The notes under the pieces were generated by a model that saw only the letters and a list, made by a program, of their open reading frames with translations, did not search any database and was not told the origin of the DNA. Below are positions 8,774 through 17,198 of a stretch of 27,867 bases of DNA, piece by piece. This DNA comes from Bacteroidota bacterium. Lineage in GTDB: Bacteria; Bacteroidota; Bacteroidia; Bacteroidales; GCA-2748055. The DNA lies in contig JAAEOI010000172.1 of the NCBI GenBank assembly GCA_024244665.1, forward strand, positions 1 to 27,867, written 5' to 3'. How positions within the stretch are numbered: the first letter of the stretch is position 1; every line of letters starts with the position of its first letter. The position numbers were made by a program, and so were the translations under genes.

Positions 8774-10462
8774 ATGAAACGCTATAGATTATTATTTTTA
8801 ATACTAATTGCACTCGGAATGGCTTCCTGTACGGATGATTTCCTGGAGATCAACAAAGATCCCAATGCCATCATCAAGGAGGAGGCGAGTGCACGATACT
8901 TCATTACCGATCCTCAGTACCAGCTCTATGCTCCCGATCGGTATCCTTATTGGAGGGCCCATTTGATCCATACCGACAGGTATGCGGGATATTTCACCTT
9001 TGGATTCAACGGAAGTTGGTGGGACGGTGAACTTGGCTACTCCTATCACTCGGGTTATACCGATGCCGCATGGGGATGGATGAGCGGTTATTTCGGAAGA
9101 ATTGACAACTTCCTTAAACTCACAGAAGCGGGAGGGGATTTCGAAAATGAACTCATGCATGCCACCGGAAGGATCATCAAGGGAATGTACTACCAGATGT
9201 ATACAGATATATTCGGTGAAATCCCCTATTCAGAAGCCGGTATTGAGGGCATCGTCACCCCGGCCTATGATGAACAGAAAACCATCTACCAGGGTATTAT
9301 TGCCGAGCTGGATGCAGCCATGGCCACCATAGGTGACAATACTGTGACAGGTGAAGGCATCGATGACCTGGGTGAAAATGACCTCTATTTTGGAGGTGAT
9401 CTGACCAAATGGAAGAAACTTGCCAACTCCCTGAAACTTAGAATTGGGTTGAGAGCTCTTGGTGCCGAAGGAGCAGGTTTTGCCGAAGTAGCAGTTACTG
9501 AAGCATTGGCTGCAGGACTCTTCCTGGAGGATGGTGAGGATTGCGTGATGATAAAGGATGATGTCATCTCCCAGTGGAGCGCCAGCGCATATGGAGATAT
9601 CTGGCATAACTTCGGTGGCAACGGATCGAAATGGAACTTAGGTCAGCCCCTGGTGGATAACCTGCGCAATAACAATGATCCAAGGCTTGAGATGTATGCC
9701 CTTCCTGCTAAAGGCGGAATAGTTGAACTGGTGAAGCCCGCAGAAGATCCGGGAAGAAGCCAGTTTGACAAGCAGGTGGCCTTTGTAAAACAGACGCTGA
9801 CAGATGCGGGGGTCCTTTTCACCGAAACCACGGAAGCTGATACCTTGACCATCGATATGCCCGAGAATATGCATTTTGTGGGCCAACCGGTCAGAATGGG
9901 CGGAGATATCTACTCCTATATCCGCAATGAATTTTTCAGTGATCCGGTACCGGAAGTCGTTGCAGCAAAAAATTCAGGAACCAACATGTGGGATGAAATA
10001 ATCATGACTGCAGCAGAGGTATACTTCCTGAGAGCAGAAGCCTCACTGAATGGTTTCGGTGGTACTGCCCAGGAGCTGTACGAGGCTGGTATTGCAAATG
10101 CCATGACGCTCTGGGATGTGTCCGATGCAGATATTGAGACCTTCATTGCCACAGAAGATATGGCGATGTTGAACGGTACACCTGAGCAAAACAGGGAAAA
10201 AGTGTCCATACAGCGCTGGCTGGCATGTTATACAGATGGATTTGAAGGATGGGCCATTGCAAGGAAATCGGGGTACCCGTCAGGATTAACGGTCACCCTG
10301 ACCGATCCTGAAATCCATGGACTGGGCACCATTAACGGGGTCTATCCTGAGAGACTGAGATTTGGAAGTGGTGTTCAAACTCAGGACCCGACCAACTATA
10401 ACATTGTGATCGGACGGCAGGGACCTGACCGTCAGGATACAAAACTCTGGTGGGCTAAATAG
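8774..10462 (+). CDS. SusD/RagB-family glycan-binding lipoprotein
   Basis: A 562-residue surface lipoprotein that forms the lid of the SusC channel and captures the glycan. The signal peptide ends in a lipobox (GMASC, lipidated Cys19), followed by TDDFLEINKDPNAI, typical of the SusD-like subfamily. Family features include KGMYYQMYTDIFGEIPYSEA near 135-155, GGDLTKWKKLANSLKLRIG near 208-226 and the helical AEVYFLRAEASL segment near residue 415, which belong to the TPR-like scaffold. It is the second gene of the susCD pair, 20 bp behind susC, and ends before a stem-loop terminator. The opposing GH38-like gene ends within that terminator. Ligand specificity cannot be deduced from the sequence. 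Confidence 0.95.
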   Translation: MKRYRLLFLILIALGMASCTDDFLEINKDPNAIIKEEASARYFITDPQYQLYAPDRYPYWRAHLIHTDRYAGYFTFGFNGSWWDGELGYSYHSGYTDAAWGWMSGYFGRIDNFLKLTEAGGDFENELMHATGRIIKGMYYQMYTDIFGEIPYSEAGIEGIVTPAYDEQKTIYQGIIAELDAAMATIGDNTVTGEGIDDLGENDLYFGGDLTKWKKLANSLKLRIGLRALGAEGAGFAEVAVTEALAAGLFLEDGEDCVMIKDDVISQWSASAYGDIWHNFGGNGSKWNLGQPLVDNLRNNNDPRLEMYALPAKGGIVELVKPAEDPGRSQFDKQVAFVKQTLTDAGVLFTETTEADTLTIDMPENMHFVGQPVRMGGDIYSYIRNEFFSDPVPEVVAAKNSGTNMWDEIIMTAAEVYFLRAEASLNGFGGTAQELYEAGIANAMTLWDVSDADIETFIATEDMAMLNGTPEQNREKVSIQRWLACYTDGFEGWAIARKSGYPSGLTVTLTDPEIHGLGTINGVYPERLRFGSGVQTQDPTNYNIVIGRQGPDRQDTKLWWAK

Positions 10463-10495
10463 CAAGCACCCACTTATAAGTTTTAGGTAATAGTG

Positions 10496-10525
10496 AAGAG
10501 GCTGTCTCAAAAGAGGCAGCCTCTT
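10496..10525 (+). terminator. Stem-loop terminator after susCD
   Basis: A 13-bp stem with one G.U pair and a 4-nt AAAA loop (left arm 10496-10508, right arm 10513-10525) is followed on the plus strand by ACTTTT, a short U-tract. It lies 34 bases after the susD-like stop and touches the stop codon of the convergent GH38-like gene. No U-tract is present on the minus side, so it is assigned to susCD. Confidence 0.7.
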
Positions 10526-13500
10526 ACTTTTGCACCAAACCTGAAACCATAAAGAACTTTGACTCAAAAGGCATGATGGTGGGTGAACCAGACTGTTTTG
10601 CATGTCCCAGTACATCAGTCTCAGTGATCCGCAGATTTGTGCCTTCCGAATTCTTCAGGTTGAATGATACCTCTTCACCTTCAATCTCTCTGATATGCAG
10701 CAGAACAGTTCCTTTCTCAGTGCCTGGTTTGGCACTGATGAGGAGAATATTCTCCGGCCAGCTCTGTATAACCGAGCCACTCCAGTTCTTATCTCCTTTG
10801 CCACCCCCCGGAAGAATGCGGGTCATGAAAGGCACCCTGATACTCCACCCGAAACGGTCTGAAAAATTGTCAGGATGATCATTGCCGGAGGTCATGCTGT
10901 ACGACCATGAATGTGTCCCGGTTTGATAAGCATTAAAATTCGTGGTCCAGTAGTTATTCATGGGCCAGGAAAAAATATGAGTATCCCCGGGTAAAGCTCC
11001 TGCCTCGTAGCGACCCGTATTAATCCCTCCAAATTGCATCAATGGCATTTCGGGGCTTACCAGCACCAGTTGGGACAGGTCATTGCGAAGGGCAGCATAG
11101 TTTTGTACTGTATTCCAATCATTGGCCGATCCGGGGATCTGGTCCCTCCCCGCCTCTATGGTTCCACCCTGTACATCGAAATAGAGACTTCCCTTGTCCA
11201 GGGTAAAAGGAAAAGCAATATAGATCCCTTCGGGTTCAATTACAGGCTTCTTCACAATTGAATAGACCATGTCAACTCTTTTGGCAGGTTTGAAGAGCCT
11301 GATTTCAAGGTCCAGCTCATGGCCCCGAATGGAGGCCTCTGTGAGACCTTTTAAACACACAGAAGTCCACAAAGGTCCGTTAGTCCCAGGCTCAAGCCAT
11401 GCGGAATCAAGGGAGGTGCGTTCATAGTCATCCAGGCGGAATTGTTCCATTTGATGCCGGTTGCCCAGCCTTTCATAAATAAACTGGCCCATATCCCACT
11501 CCGATTCCTGGTCGATCAGCTCCATCCCCATCTCTTTGTCCCACAGCGAGGCTATTGCACCCTCCTGATCATTGATCTCCAGGCGGTACCACCTGTTTTC
11601 AATATCCGGCGAAGCCGGCAACTCTTCTGTTGCCGGTTCCCCGATGGATCTTATGCGAAACTTCTTATAACCAAAAGCCGGAATATCCTCAACCCAGACA
11701 AACCACCAGGATCCGCCACCAATGTGAGAATCTGCCTGTGCCGGGAATAGCTCACCACTCTCATCCTCAAGGACAAATGAGTGGTTTTTCTGCACAATCT
11801 GGTGGTCAATAAACAGCCTGAGCAATCCACTCCGCTCCCAGTTCAATGTATTGTATACAACCAGGCTGGGATCAGCCTCATTCGATATCCGGTTCTGCAG
11901 CAATCCCAGGGCCTCTTCGCGGATCATTCCCGAGCGCCTGAGTGCCTCCCATGCATATGATTCTTTCATGGATCGTTGCTCCATGCTCTCCTTGTGATAC
12001 GGCTCCCTCACGCTCCCGTGATAACCAACGGTATGTTCAGTATAAAACAGCAAAGCCTGGTTCACCAATCCAATTCTTTCATCAATGTTTTCCGGCAATG
12101 GGTTGCCCATGGCTGCCGCCATGGCAAGTCCACCAGTATTGGCAATGAGATCGGACTGTGCTTTCCGAACCGTGGCCACCTCCCTTGCCGATGCCCCGAA
12201 TCCATCGGTCCACCAGTCGGGCCATGCCCCCCGGTAGACCGGAAATTCAGCAGCATACCGGGTTTCCATCTCTTCAAAGAAATCTGCCGTATTGGCCGTC
12301 CTGATTTTTGGCCAGTCATACAAGGCATTCCACCTCCTGATCATGTCACACGCAGCAGTGGAAGGAGGAGAGTTGTCGGTCCTGTACCCTGAGAACTGAA
12401 TAGATATGTGATCATAAGGGTACCCTTTGGCTTCCAGGTCAGTGAGGTAATTGAGCATGTTCATTTCGAACCGGGCCAGATCGCCCGTTTCCAATTCAAG
12501 TCGATTGCCTGTCATATAATGTTCGGCCCTGAAGGTGAGCATGCGTTTGCCTGAGGGCGATTCCCACCAGAAGAGGGTTGGTTTGTCAAAACAGATCAGG
12601 GCGCGGTGACCATGGGTACCCATATTCAGATATCTGACTCCCAGATCCTGGTAAAAGTCGTTGAGGCACCAGGCGATCCCGTTGATATCATTCTGCATGG
12701 CCACCCTTACCGGAAAATCCAGCTCCTTTAATCTCTCCATCGGAGCCAATGAAGCAGCAAGGCTCTGTTCATCCGGTAATTCATCAAAATTCAGATACAT
12801 CCCCGTTAATTCGATCCTGCCCTCCCTGATCCTCTGTGCAAATCTTTCAACCTGAGATTTCGGCCTGCTCTTCAGGTATTCATTAACGGCCCATGTTGTT
12901 TCACAGGTCCACCGGAACCTGGACGCTTCAGGATAATCATCTGTTTGATCACAATAATCAAGGGCGTAGTCAATAAACCGCATATGTTCTGCAAGAATAT
13001 CTGTTTGTGATCTTGTATAACCAATATCGGTGTGTGAATGCTGCACGAAATTAACACGCCATTTTTTCACCGGTTCCTGCACAAAATCAAGCTCCTTCCT
13101 GAAGCTGTCCGCCTCTATCCTTAATTGGTGCTCTTCAGGCTTTTCCACCTCCGGAATCCCAAACACCAGGTGATTATAGCCAAATCCTACACTCCTGCTG
13201 CCCAATGCTTTATCATCTAAATATATGGTTGCGACAGCAGGCTCTCCCAGATACACCAAACCACAACCCACCTGTTGCATCCTGCTTCCATGTTCCACCT
13301 TAAGGGCCGGATATGCAGCAATTTTCAATCCGGGCAGCACCTCCATCCTGAAGGTCATATACCAGGAACTGAGTTGATGGTTCGCTCCAATCACTTTAAT
13401 TCTGATATGCTTCCTTTTCTTCAGCGTATGAGTGGGTATCCTCAGGAACATGAATCCGAAATGGTCACCATGCATGTCGGTAAGGTCACTGTGGAAATGC

Positions 13501-13901
13501 AGTTCACTTCCATTGGCATGGCTCATCTCCCAGTTTTCCTTTCCATCCAGGCTAAATGAAAACATCTGCTGATCATCAACCAGTAGATTCATCATTGCTT
13601 TTCCCGGGCTCGATCCAAGACCGGAAAGCCACACGAATGAAACATATTTTTCTTTGATTTTCCCGGGGATCTCTGATGATTCCCACTCCATGGTATGAAA
13701 TCCGTCAGTAGCCCTTACAATCAGGCTCTGTGTGACATCAGGTACCGAGGAATGATATTCATAATCATCTCCAGATATCTTCCTGCCAAAACCATTGACC
13801 AGATAATCATCGGCCGAAATAACAGGTTGGCATGTAGCGTTAAAGGCAAAGATCGCGCTTAGAGTGAATACTCCAAAAAGCAATTGTCTGAATCTGCTCA
13901 T
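10524..13901 (-). CDS. Secreted GH38-type alpha-mannosidase-like glycoside hydrolase
   Basis: A 1125-residue exported protein. A signal peptide (MSRFRQLLFGVFTLSAIFAF...) leads into ~260 residues of probable beta-rich accessory domain, then the catalytic region. The catalytic region opens with NFVQHSHTDIGYTRSQTD (284-301), the GH38 HxHxDxG-type metal-binding motif, and continues through FRWTCETTWAVNEYL (329-343) and QNDINGIAW (403-411), whose Asp405 is a candidate nucleophile. A helical bundle and C-terminal beta domains follow. GH38 enzymes are zinc-dependent retaining alpha-mannosidases. The bacterial HSHTDIGYT subgroup is divergent, so the sugar is not certain. The start at 13901 is chosen because the signal peptide begins there; the open frame upstream runs through promoter and tRNA-like sequence. 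It converges on susD, so it is a separate transcription unit in the same locus. The Cys24 context (NATC) is not a good lipobox, so it is probably periplasmic or secreted rather than lipidated. Confidence 0.85.
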   Translation of the reverse strand: MSRFRQLLFGVFTLSAIFAFNATCQPVISADDYLVNGFGRKISGDDYEYHSSVPDVTQSLIVRATDGFHTMEWESSEIPGKIKEKYVSFVWLSGLGSSPGKAMMNLLVDDQQMFSFSLDGKENWEMSHANGSELHFHSDLTDMHGDHFGFMFLRIPTHTLKKRKHIRIKVIGANHQLSSWYMTFRMEVLPGLKIAAYPALKVEHGSRMQQVGCGLVYLGEPAVATIYLDDKALGSRSVGFGYNHLVFGIPEVEKPEEHQLRIEADSFRKELDFVQEPVKKWRVNFVQHSHTDIGYTRSQTDILAEHMRFIDYALDYCDQTDDYPEASRFRWTCETTWAVNEYLKSRPKSQVERFAQRIREGRIELTGMYLNFDELPDEQSLAASLAPMERLKELDFPVRVAMQNDINGIAWCLNDFYQDLGVRYLNMGTHGHRALICFDKPTLFWWESPSGKRMLTFRAEHYMTGNRLELETGDLARFEMNMLNYLTDLEAKGYPYDHISIQFSGYRTDNSPPSTAACDMIRRWNALYDWPKIRTANTADFFEEMETRYAAEFPVYRGAWPDWWTDGFGASAREVATVRKAQSDLIANTGGLAMAAAMGNPLPENIDERIGLVNQALLFYTEHTVGYHGSVREPYHKESMEQRSMKESYAWEALRRSGMIREEALGLLQNRISNEADPSLVVYNTLNWERSGLLRLFIDHQIVQKNHSFVLEDESGELFPAQADSHIGGGSWWFVWVEDIPAFGYKKFRIRSIGEPATEELPASPDIENRWYRLEINDQEGAIASLWDKEMGMELIDQESEWDMGQFIYERLGNRHQMEQFRLDDYERTSLDSAWLEPGTNGPLWTSVCLKGLTEASIRGHELDLEIRLFKPAKRVDMVYSIVKKPVIEPEGIYIAFPFTLDKGSLYFDVQGGTIEAGRDQIPGSANDWNTVQNYAALRNDLSQLVLVSPEMPLMQFGGINTGRYEAGALPGDTHIFSWPMNNYWTTNFNAYQTGTHSWSYSMTSGNDHPDNFSDRFGWSIRVPFMTRILPGGGKGDKNWSGSVIQSWPENILLISAKPGTEKGTVLLHIREIEGEEVSFNLKNSEGTNLRITETDVLGHAKQSGSPTIMPFESKFFMVSGLVQK

Positions 13902-13955
13902 ATCGTTTTGTATTTTAGTCCAGGTCGATCTGGTTCTGTCATAATTCACCTCATA

Positions 13956-13963
13956 CAAATATA
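13956..13963 (-). promoter_or_regulatory. Candidate Bacteroidetes -7 promoter element for the GH38-like gene
   Basis: The minus strand reads TATATTTG, matching TAnnTTTG, 54 bases upstream of the start codon at 13901. No convincing -33 TTTG box is visible. It lies between the start codon and the tRNA-like remnant, where a promoter for this gene must be if it is transcribed alone. Confidence 0.4.
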
Positions 13964-13990
13964 TCCAATATCCGCCTAAATCCCCTTGTC

Positions 13991-14019
13991 TGTGGAGGCG
14001 AAAGGAGTTGAACCCTCCG
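13991..14019 (-). pseudogene. 3' fragment of a tRNA- or tmRNA-like gene (T-arm plus acceptor strand)
   Basis: On the minus strand this reads as a T stem-loop, GAGGG, TTCAACT loop, CCTTT (five pairs, two of them G.U), followed by the 7-base acceptor strand CGCCTCC and then ACA. It resembles the 3' end of a class II tRNA or of tmRNA. The matching 5' acceptor strand (GGAGGCG) is absent at tRNA distance, and upstream sequence is instead coding-like for a glycosidase remnant on the other strand, so this is not a complete RNA gene. Such 3' ends are what tyrosine-recombinase integration or deletion at a tRNA locus leaves behind. Chance resemblance is possible. Confidence 0.4.
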
Positions 14020-14020
14020 T

Positions 14021-14628
14021 GTGCAACGTTCCTGTTCCCGTATTCCCTGTATTCCCGGGGGAACTTGTTACTTATTTCAGTGATGAAGAGGAAAAAGCAC
14101 TGTTCCAAAGAACCATCAACAGGCTGGAATCCAACGGGAACAATGATGCCATGATCCTATGCACCGCCCGTGCTCGCCTGAGTATGGCCGACACCTATGA
14201 ATATGTGGTGAATTCCTTCAGGCAAAGGCAACGTCCAAGCGGGATACTCACACTGAATGTCCTGGCAGCAGGTTTAATCCCTATGGGCATTACGCTGAAC
14301 AGTTTGCAGCTTCAGAGGTGGTCTCAGAATTGCTTCTGCAATCGGTGGAGAATACTATCAGGGTATTCCCTGCCTGGCCGGCATCAAAAGATGCCCGGTT
14401 TGTGGACCTGAGGGCCAAAGGCGGATTCCTTGTCTCATCTGAGCTCACGGATGGATCCGTTCCCTCGGTAAAAATAGAGAGTACCGCGGTGGTGATCTTC
14501 AATTGCTGAGCCCATGGAAAGCCTTAAAGGTCCAGATCACAAAAGATGATGGTGACCCTCACGTGGTTACTCCTGACATTCATGATATCATCAGGCTTAA
14601 AACGGGTGCAGGTGAATCAATCACTTAA
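14021..14628 (+). pseudogene. C-terminal remnant of a GH95-like glycosidase, two frameshifts
   Basis: Three consecutive reading-frame pieces together spell one protein C-terminus. The first (to ~14270) includes FPGELVTYFSDEEEK, NGNNDAMIL and GILTLNVLAAG. The second (from ~14271) continues as FNPYGHYAEQFAASEVVSELLLQS, then RVFPAWPASKDARFVDLRAKGGFLVS. The third (from ~14503) gives LLSPWKALKVQITKDDG and ends at the TAA at 14626. The sequence SELLLQS...IRVFPAWP...DLRAKGGF is typical of the C-terminal part of GH95-like fucosidase/galactosidase relatives. The frame changes fall near 14270 and 14500-14508, each consistent with a small indel. There is no N-terminus, signal peptide or catalytic domain, and the 5' break abuts the tRNA-like fragment. 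The exact left edge is uncertain (about 14021-14040). Family naming is from recalled motifs only. Confidence 0.75.
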
Positions 14629-14700
14629 TCTCCAATTTAAATAGCGAGGTCTTTCAGGGATTTGGTTTTTGGCATTCTGAAAATAACCTATATTTACTTT

Positions 14701-15525
14701 ATGGCAACAAGAGATTATCAGGGTAGAAAATTCGAAATGGAAGCGATAGTTGGTACTGTTGATTCACTTACCATTGAAGAGCCTTTACAAATCAATATCA
14801 ACGGAAAACCATTTACAGTAACAATGCGAACTCCACAGGATGATGTTGATCTTGTGCGTGGACTGCTTCATTCGGAAGGGATCGTAACTGATGTGAATTT
14901 TCGACTGCAAATAAGACCAAAAAAAAGAAGAGGGAACGATATCATGACGGATGTTGATCTGTCCATTCCGGAAGAAAAGCTGGGTACCGGGTATTCCAAC
15001 TGCAGGAGTCTGTTATCAGTGTCGTCGTGTGGTATTTGTGGTCGAACTGAATTGGAAGATCTTTCACCCATTGGAATGATGATTGACGATGATGGAAAAA
15101 TGGAGGTTCCTATGCTTCATGAAATGTTTCGAAAGATGAATGATAAACAGACCGCATTTCGCCGATCCGGAGGAACCCATGCTGCAGCTGCTTTTGCAAA
15201 TCAGGGAAAGATGCTTTGCTCAATGGAAGATACGGGCAGACATAATGCTGTGGACAAAGTGATAGGCAGTTTAATACGGTCTGAAAAGCTTCATGCGGCG
15301 TTTTGTATGATAGTTAGCGGACGTGTTTCCTACGAAATTGTTATCAAATGTTTTAAAGCCGGTATTCCATTTTTGGCGGCCATATCTGCACCATCTTCAT
15401 TGGCAGTTGATTATGCCAAAGAGCTTGGAATAACACTATTTGCATTTTGTCGTGAAGAAAGAGTTACGTGCTTTTCGCATCCCAGACGTGCAATATTCTC
15501 CAGTCAGTATGCTAAAGTAAAATAA
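14701..15525 (+). CDS. fdhD: Formate dehydrogenase accessory sulfurtransferase FdhD
   Basis: A 274-residue cytosolic protein needed to sulfurate the molybdopterin cofactor of formate dehydrogenase; in E. coli it takes sulfur from IscS. It has the diagnostic SSCGICG motif with Cys110 and Cys113, an early TPQDDVDLVRGLLHSEGI segment (44-61), and the conserved DTGRHNAVDKVIGSL and MIVSGRVSYEIVIK blocks in the second half. Length matches the family. The ATG at 14701 (MATRDYQG) is taken as start rather than the in-frame TTG at 14662. It is the first gene of the formate dehydrogenase operon, 7 bp before the beta subunit, as expected for a maturation factor made with its client. The coding sequence looks AT-rich compared with the 22.7-27.8 kb block. 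Confidence 0.95.
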   Translation: MATRDYQGRKFEMEAIVGTVDSLTIEEPLQININGKPFTVTMRTPQDDVDLVRGLLHSEGIVTDVNFRLQIRPKKRRGNDIMTDVDLSIPEEKLGTGYSNCRSLLSVSSCGICGRTELEDLSPIGMMIDDDGKMEVPMLHEMFRKMNDKQTAFRRSGGTHAAAAFANQGKMLCSMEDTGRHNAVDKVIGSLIRSEKLHAAFCMIVSGRVSYEIVIKCFKAGIPFLAAISAPSSLAVDYAKELGITLFAFCREERVTCFSHPRRAIFSSQYAKVK

Positions 15526-15532
15526 CCATATT

Positions 15533-17185
15533 ATGTCCAGGAATTTAAGTGAATTGTCAGCGCGAAAGGGTTTGGAGGAAAATCTTTTTGACAAACTGGG
15601 AAATCTATCCCAGCCTTCAGGAACACCCGGTATCGATGAATTAGATCGTCTGGCAGATGAATTCCTTGTTGGAAAAGCAAACACCTATGGTACGGCTACT
15701 TTTTATGATTTTTTAAAACCTGAAAATAGGGGTAAAAAAGTATATGTATGTAATGGAACGGCCTGTGTTTGCGCTGGAACGCAGGACAATGTAATTCAAG
15801 AACTAGGAGATCATTTTAAGGACCATGAAATTGGCCGGATGACCTGCCTTGGAAGGTGCCACGAAAACAGTGCTTTTCAATACAATAGGAACAACTATTC
15901 AGGCCACGCAGTCGAAGAACTTGGTGAAATAATCAATAATAAGAAGAAACTGAATTCTGACATATATTCTGTTCAATCCCATGGAAAGGAGATTCTAACC
16001 AAACCATTTTCAGATACTGACCGGTTTTATGCACCATTCCGAAGAGCCCTGAAAAAGGATTCCTCCCTCGTTCTTGACGAAATAAAGAATTCAAATATGA
16101 GAGGACGCGGAGGTGCCGGCTTCCCAACTGGTTTAAAGCTAGAGCTTTGTCGCAATGCGGAAAGTGATACAAAATTCATTATCTGTAACGCTGACGAAGG
16201 TGATCCGGGAGCGTATTCTGATCGCTATTTGTTGGAACAAAGACCGCATTCAGTGTTATTTGGGATGCTAATCTCAGGATTTGTCACACATGCAAACCAC
16301 GGTATTTTATACATCATGGCGGAATACCCCGAATCGGCCATGGTTATCCAGAAGGCTATTGACGAACTCCGCAAAAAAGGCCTGCTTGGTGAGAACATCG
16401 ATGGATCAGGATTCAGTTTTTATATAAAGATTATCCAAGCTCAGGGTTCCTATTTGTGTGGGGAAGAGACCGCTTTGATCAACTCCATTGAAGGACAACG
16501 TCCCGAAGTTCGAGTCCGCCCCCCCTACCCTGTTCAAGAGGGATTATTTAATAAACCCACCATTGTGATAAATGTTGAATCACTTTCAGTGCTGCACCAT
16601 ATTGTGGAGCATGGAGGGGAAGCGTGGAAAGCCATTGGAACGGACCGGTCATCGGGGACAAAGCTAGTTTGTCTGGATAGCCTATTTAACCATCCGGGGG
16701 TCTGTGAAGTGGAAATGGGGACACCCCTGTCAGTCATCATTAACGATCTGGGAGGTGGATTTAATACCCGGGTAAAAGCGTTGCAGATCGGGGGGCCTCT
16801 GGGTGGATTGGTGCCCGTTTCAAAGTTTAATGATCTCACCCTGGACTTTGAATCATTTTCAAAAAACGGGTTTATTCTCGGGCATGCCTCAATCGTTTGT
16901 GTACCCGAAGAATTTCCAATGATGAACTTCATCGAACACCTGTTCCATTTTGCTGCTGATGAGAGTTGTGGAAAATGTTTCCCGTGCAGACTGGGAACCA
17001 AAAGGGGACATGAATTACTTAAAACGTCATTAAGCTCTGATTATAAGATAAACAGGACGCTATTTAGCGATCTACTGAACACACTTGAAAAAGGATCCCT
17101 CTGTGCTCATGGCGGAGGTTTGCCCTTACCGGTAAAAAATGCCATGGAATATTTTAAATCAGAAATGGATCCCTACTTCACATAG
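15533..17185 (+). CDS. fdhB: NAD-dependent formate dehydrogenase beta subunit, fused NuoE/NuoF type
   Basis: A 550-residue flavoprotein that passes electrons between the FDH alpha subunit and NAD(P). Residues ~1-130 form a NuoE-like thioredoxin-fold domain with a [2Fe-2S] site (Cys73, Cys78, Cys105, Cys109). Residues ~155-545 are NuoF-like: FMN/NADH-binding GRGGAGFPTG (191-200), CNADEGDPGAYSDR (218-231), GSYLCGEETALINSIEG (305-321), and a [4Fe-4S] site ESCGKCFPCRLGT with Cys479, Cys482, Cys485 and distal Cys524. There is no C-terminal ferredoxin extension of the kind found in the bifurcating hydrogenase subunit HydB. The domain order matches FdsB-type subunits of soluble NAD-linked formate dehydrogenases. 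It lies between fdhD and the alpha subunit with gaps of 7 and 13 bp, so co-translation is likely. Preference for NAD rather than NADP is inferred from the family. Confidence 0.92.
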   Translation: MSRNLSELSARKGLEENLFDKLGNLSQPSGTPGIDELDRLADEFLVGKANTYGTATFYDFLKPENRGKKVYVCNGTACVCAGTQDNVIQELGDHFKDHEIGRMTCLGRCHENSAFQYNRNNYSGHAVEELGEIINNKKKLNSDIYSVQSHGKEILTKPFSDTDRFYAPFRRALKKDSSLVLDEIKNSNMRGRGGAGFPTGLKLELCRNAESDTKFIICNADEGDPGAYSDRYLLEQRPHSVLFGMLISGFVTHANHGILYIMAEYPESAMVIQKAIDELRKKGLLGENIDGSGFSFYIKIIQAQGSYLCGEETALINSIEGQRPEVRVRPPYPVQEGLFNKPTIVINVESLSVLHHIVEHGGEAWKAIGTDRSSGTKLVCLDSLFNHPGVCEVEMGTPLSVIINDLGGGFNTRVKALQIGGPLGGLVPVSKFNDLTLDFESFSKNGFILGHASIVCVPEEFPMMNFIEHLFHFAADESCGKCFPCRLGTKRGHELLKTSLSSDYKINRTLFSDLLNTLEKGSLCAHGGGLPLPVKNAMEYFKSEMDPYFT

Positions 17186-17198
17186 AAAATGTCAGATC

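Noticed and set aside
13920..14100. A complete tRNA or tmRNA gene on the minus strand
   Set aside because: Only the T-arm and 3' acceptor strand can be drawn. No 5' acceptor strand GGAGGCG, D-arm or anticodon arm is present upstream, where the sequence instead encodes a glycosidase remnant on the plus strand.
14689..14696. TATATTTA as a -7 promoter element for fdhD
   Set aside because: It matches 7 of 8 consensus positions but ends four bases before the ATG, leaving almost no leader, and no properly spaced -33 box is visible.
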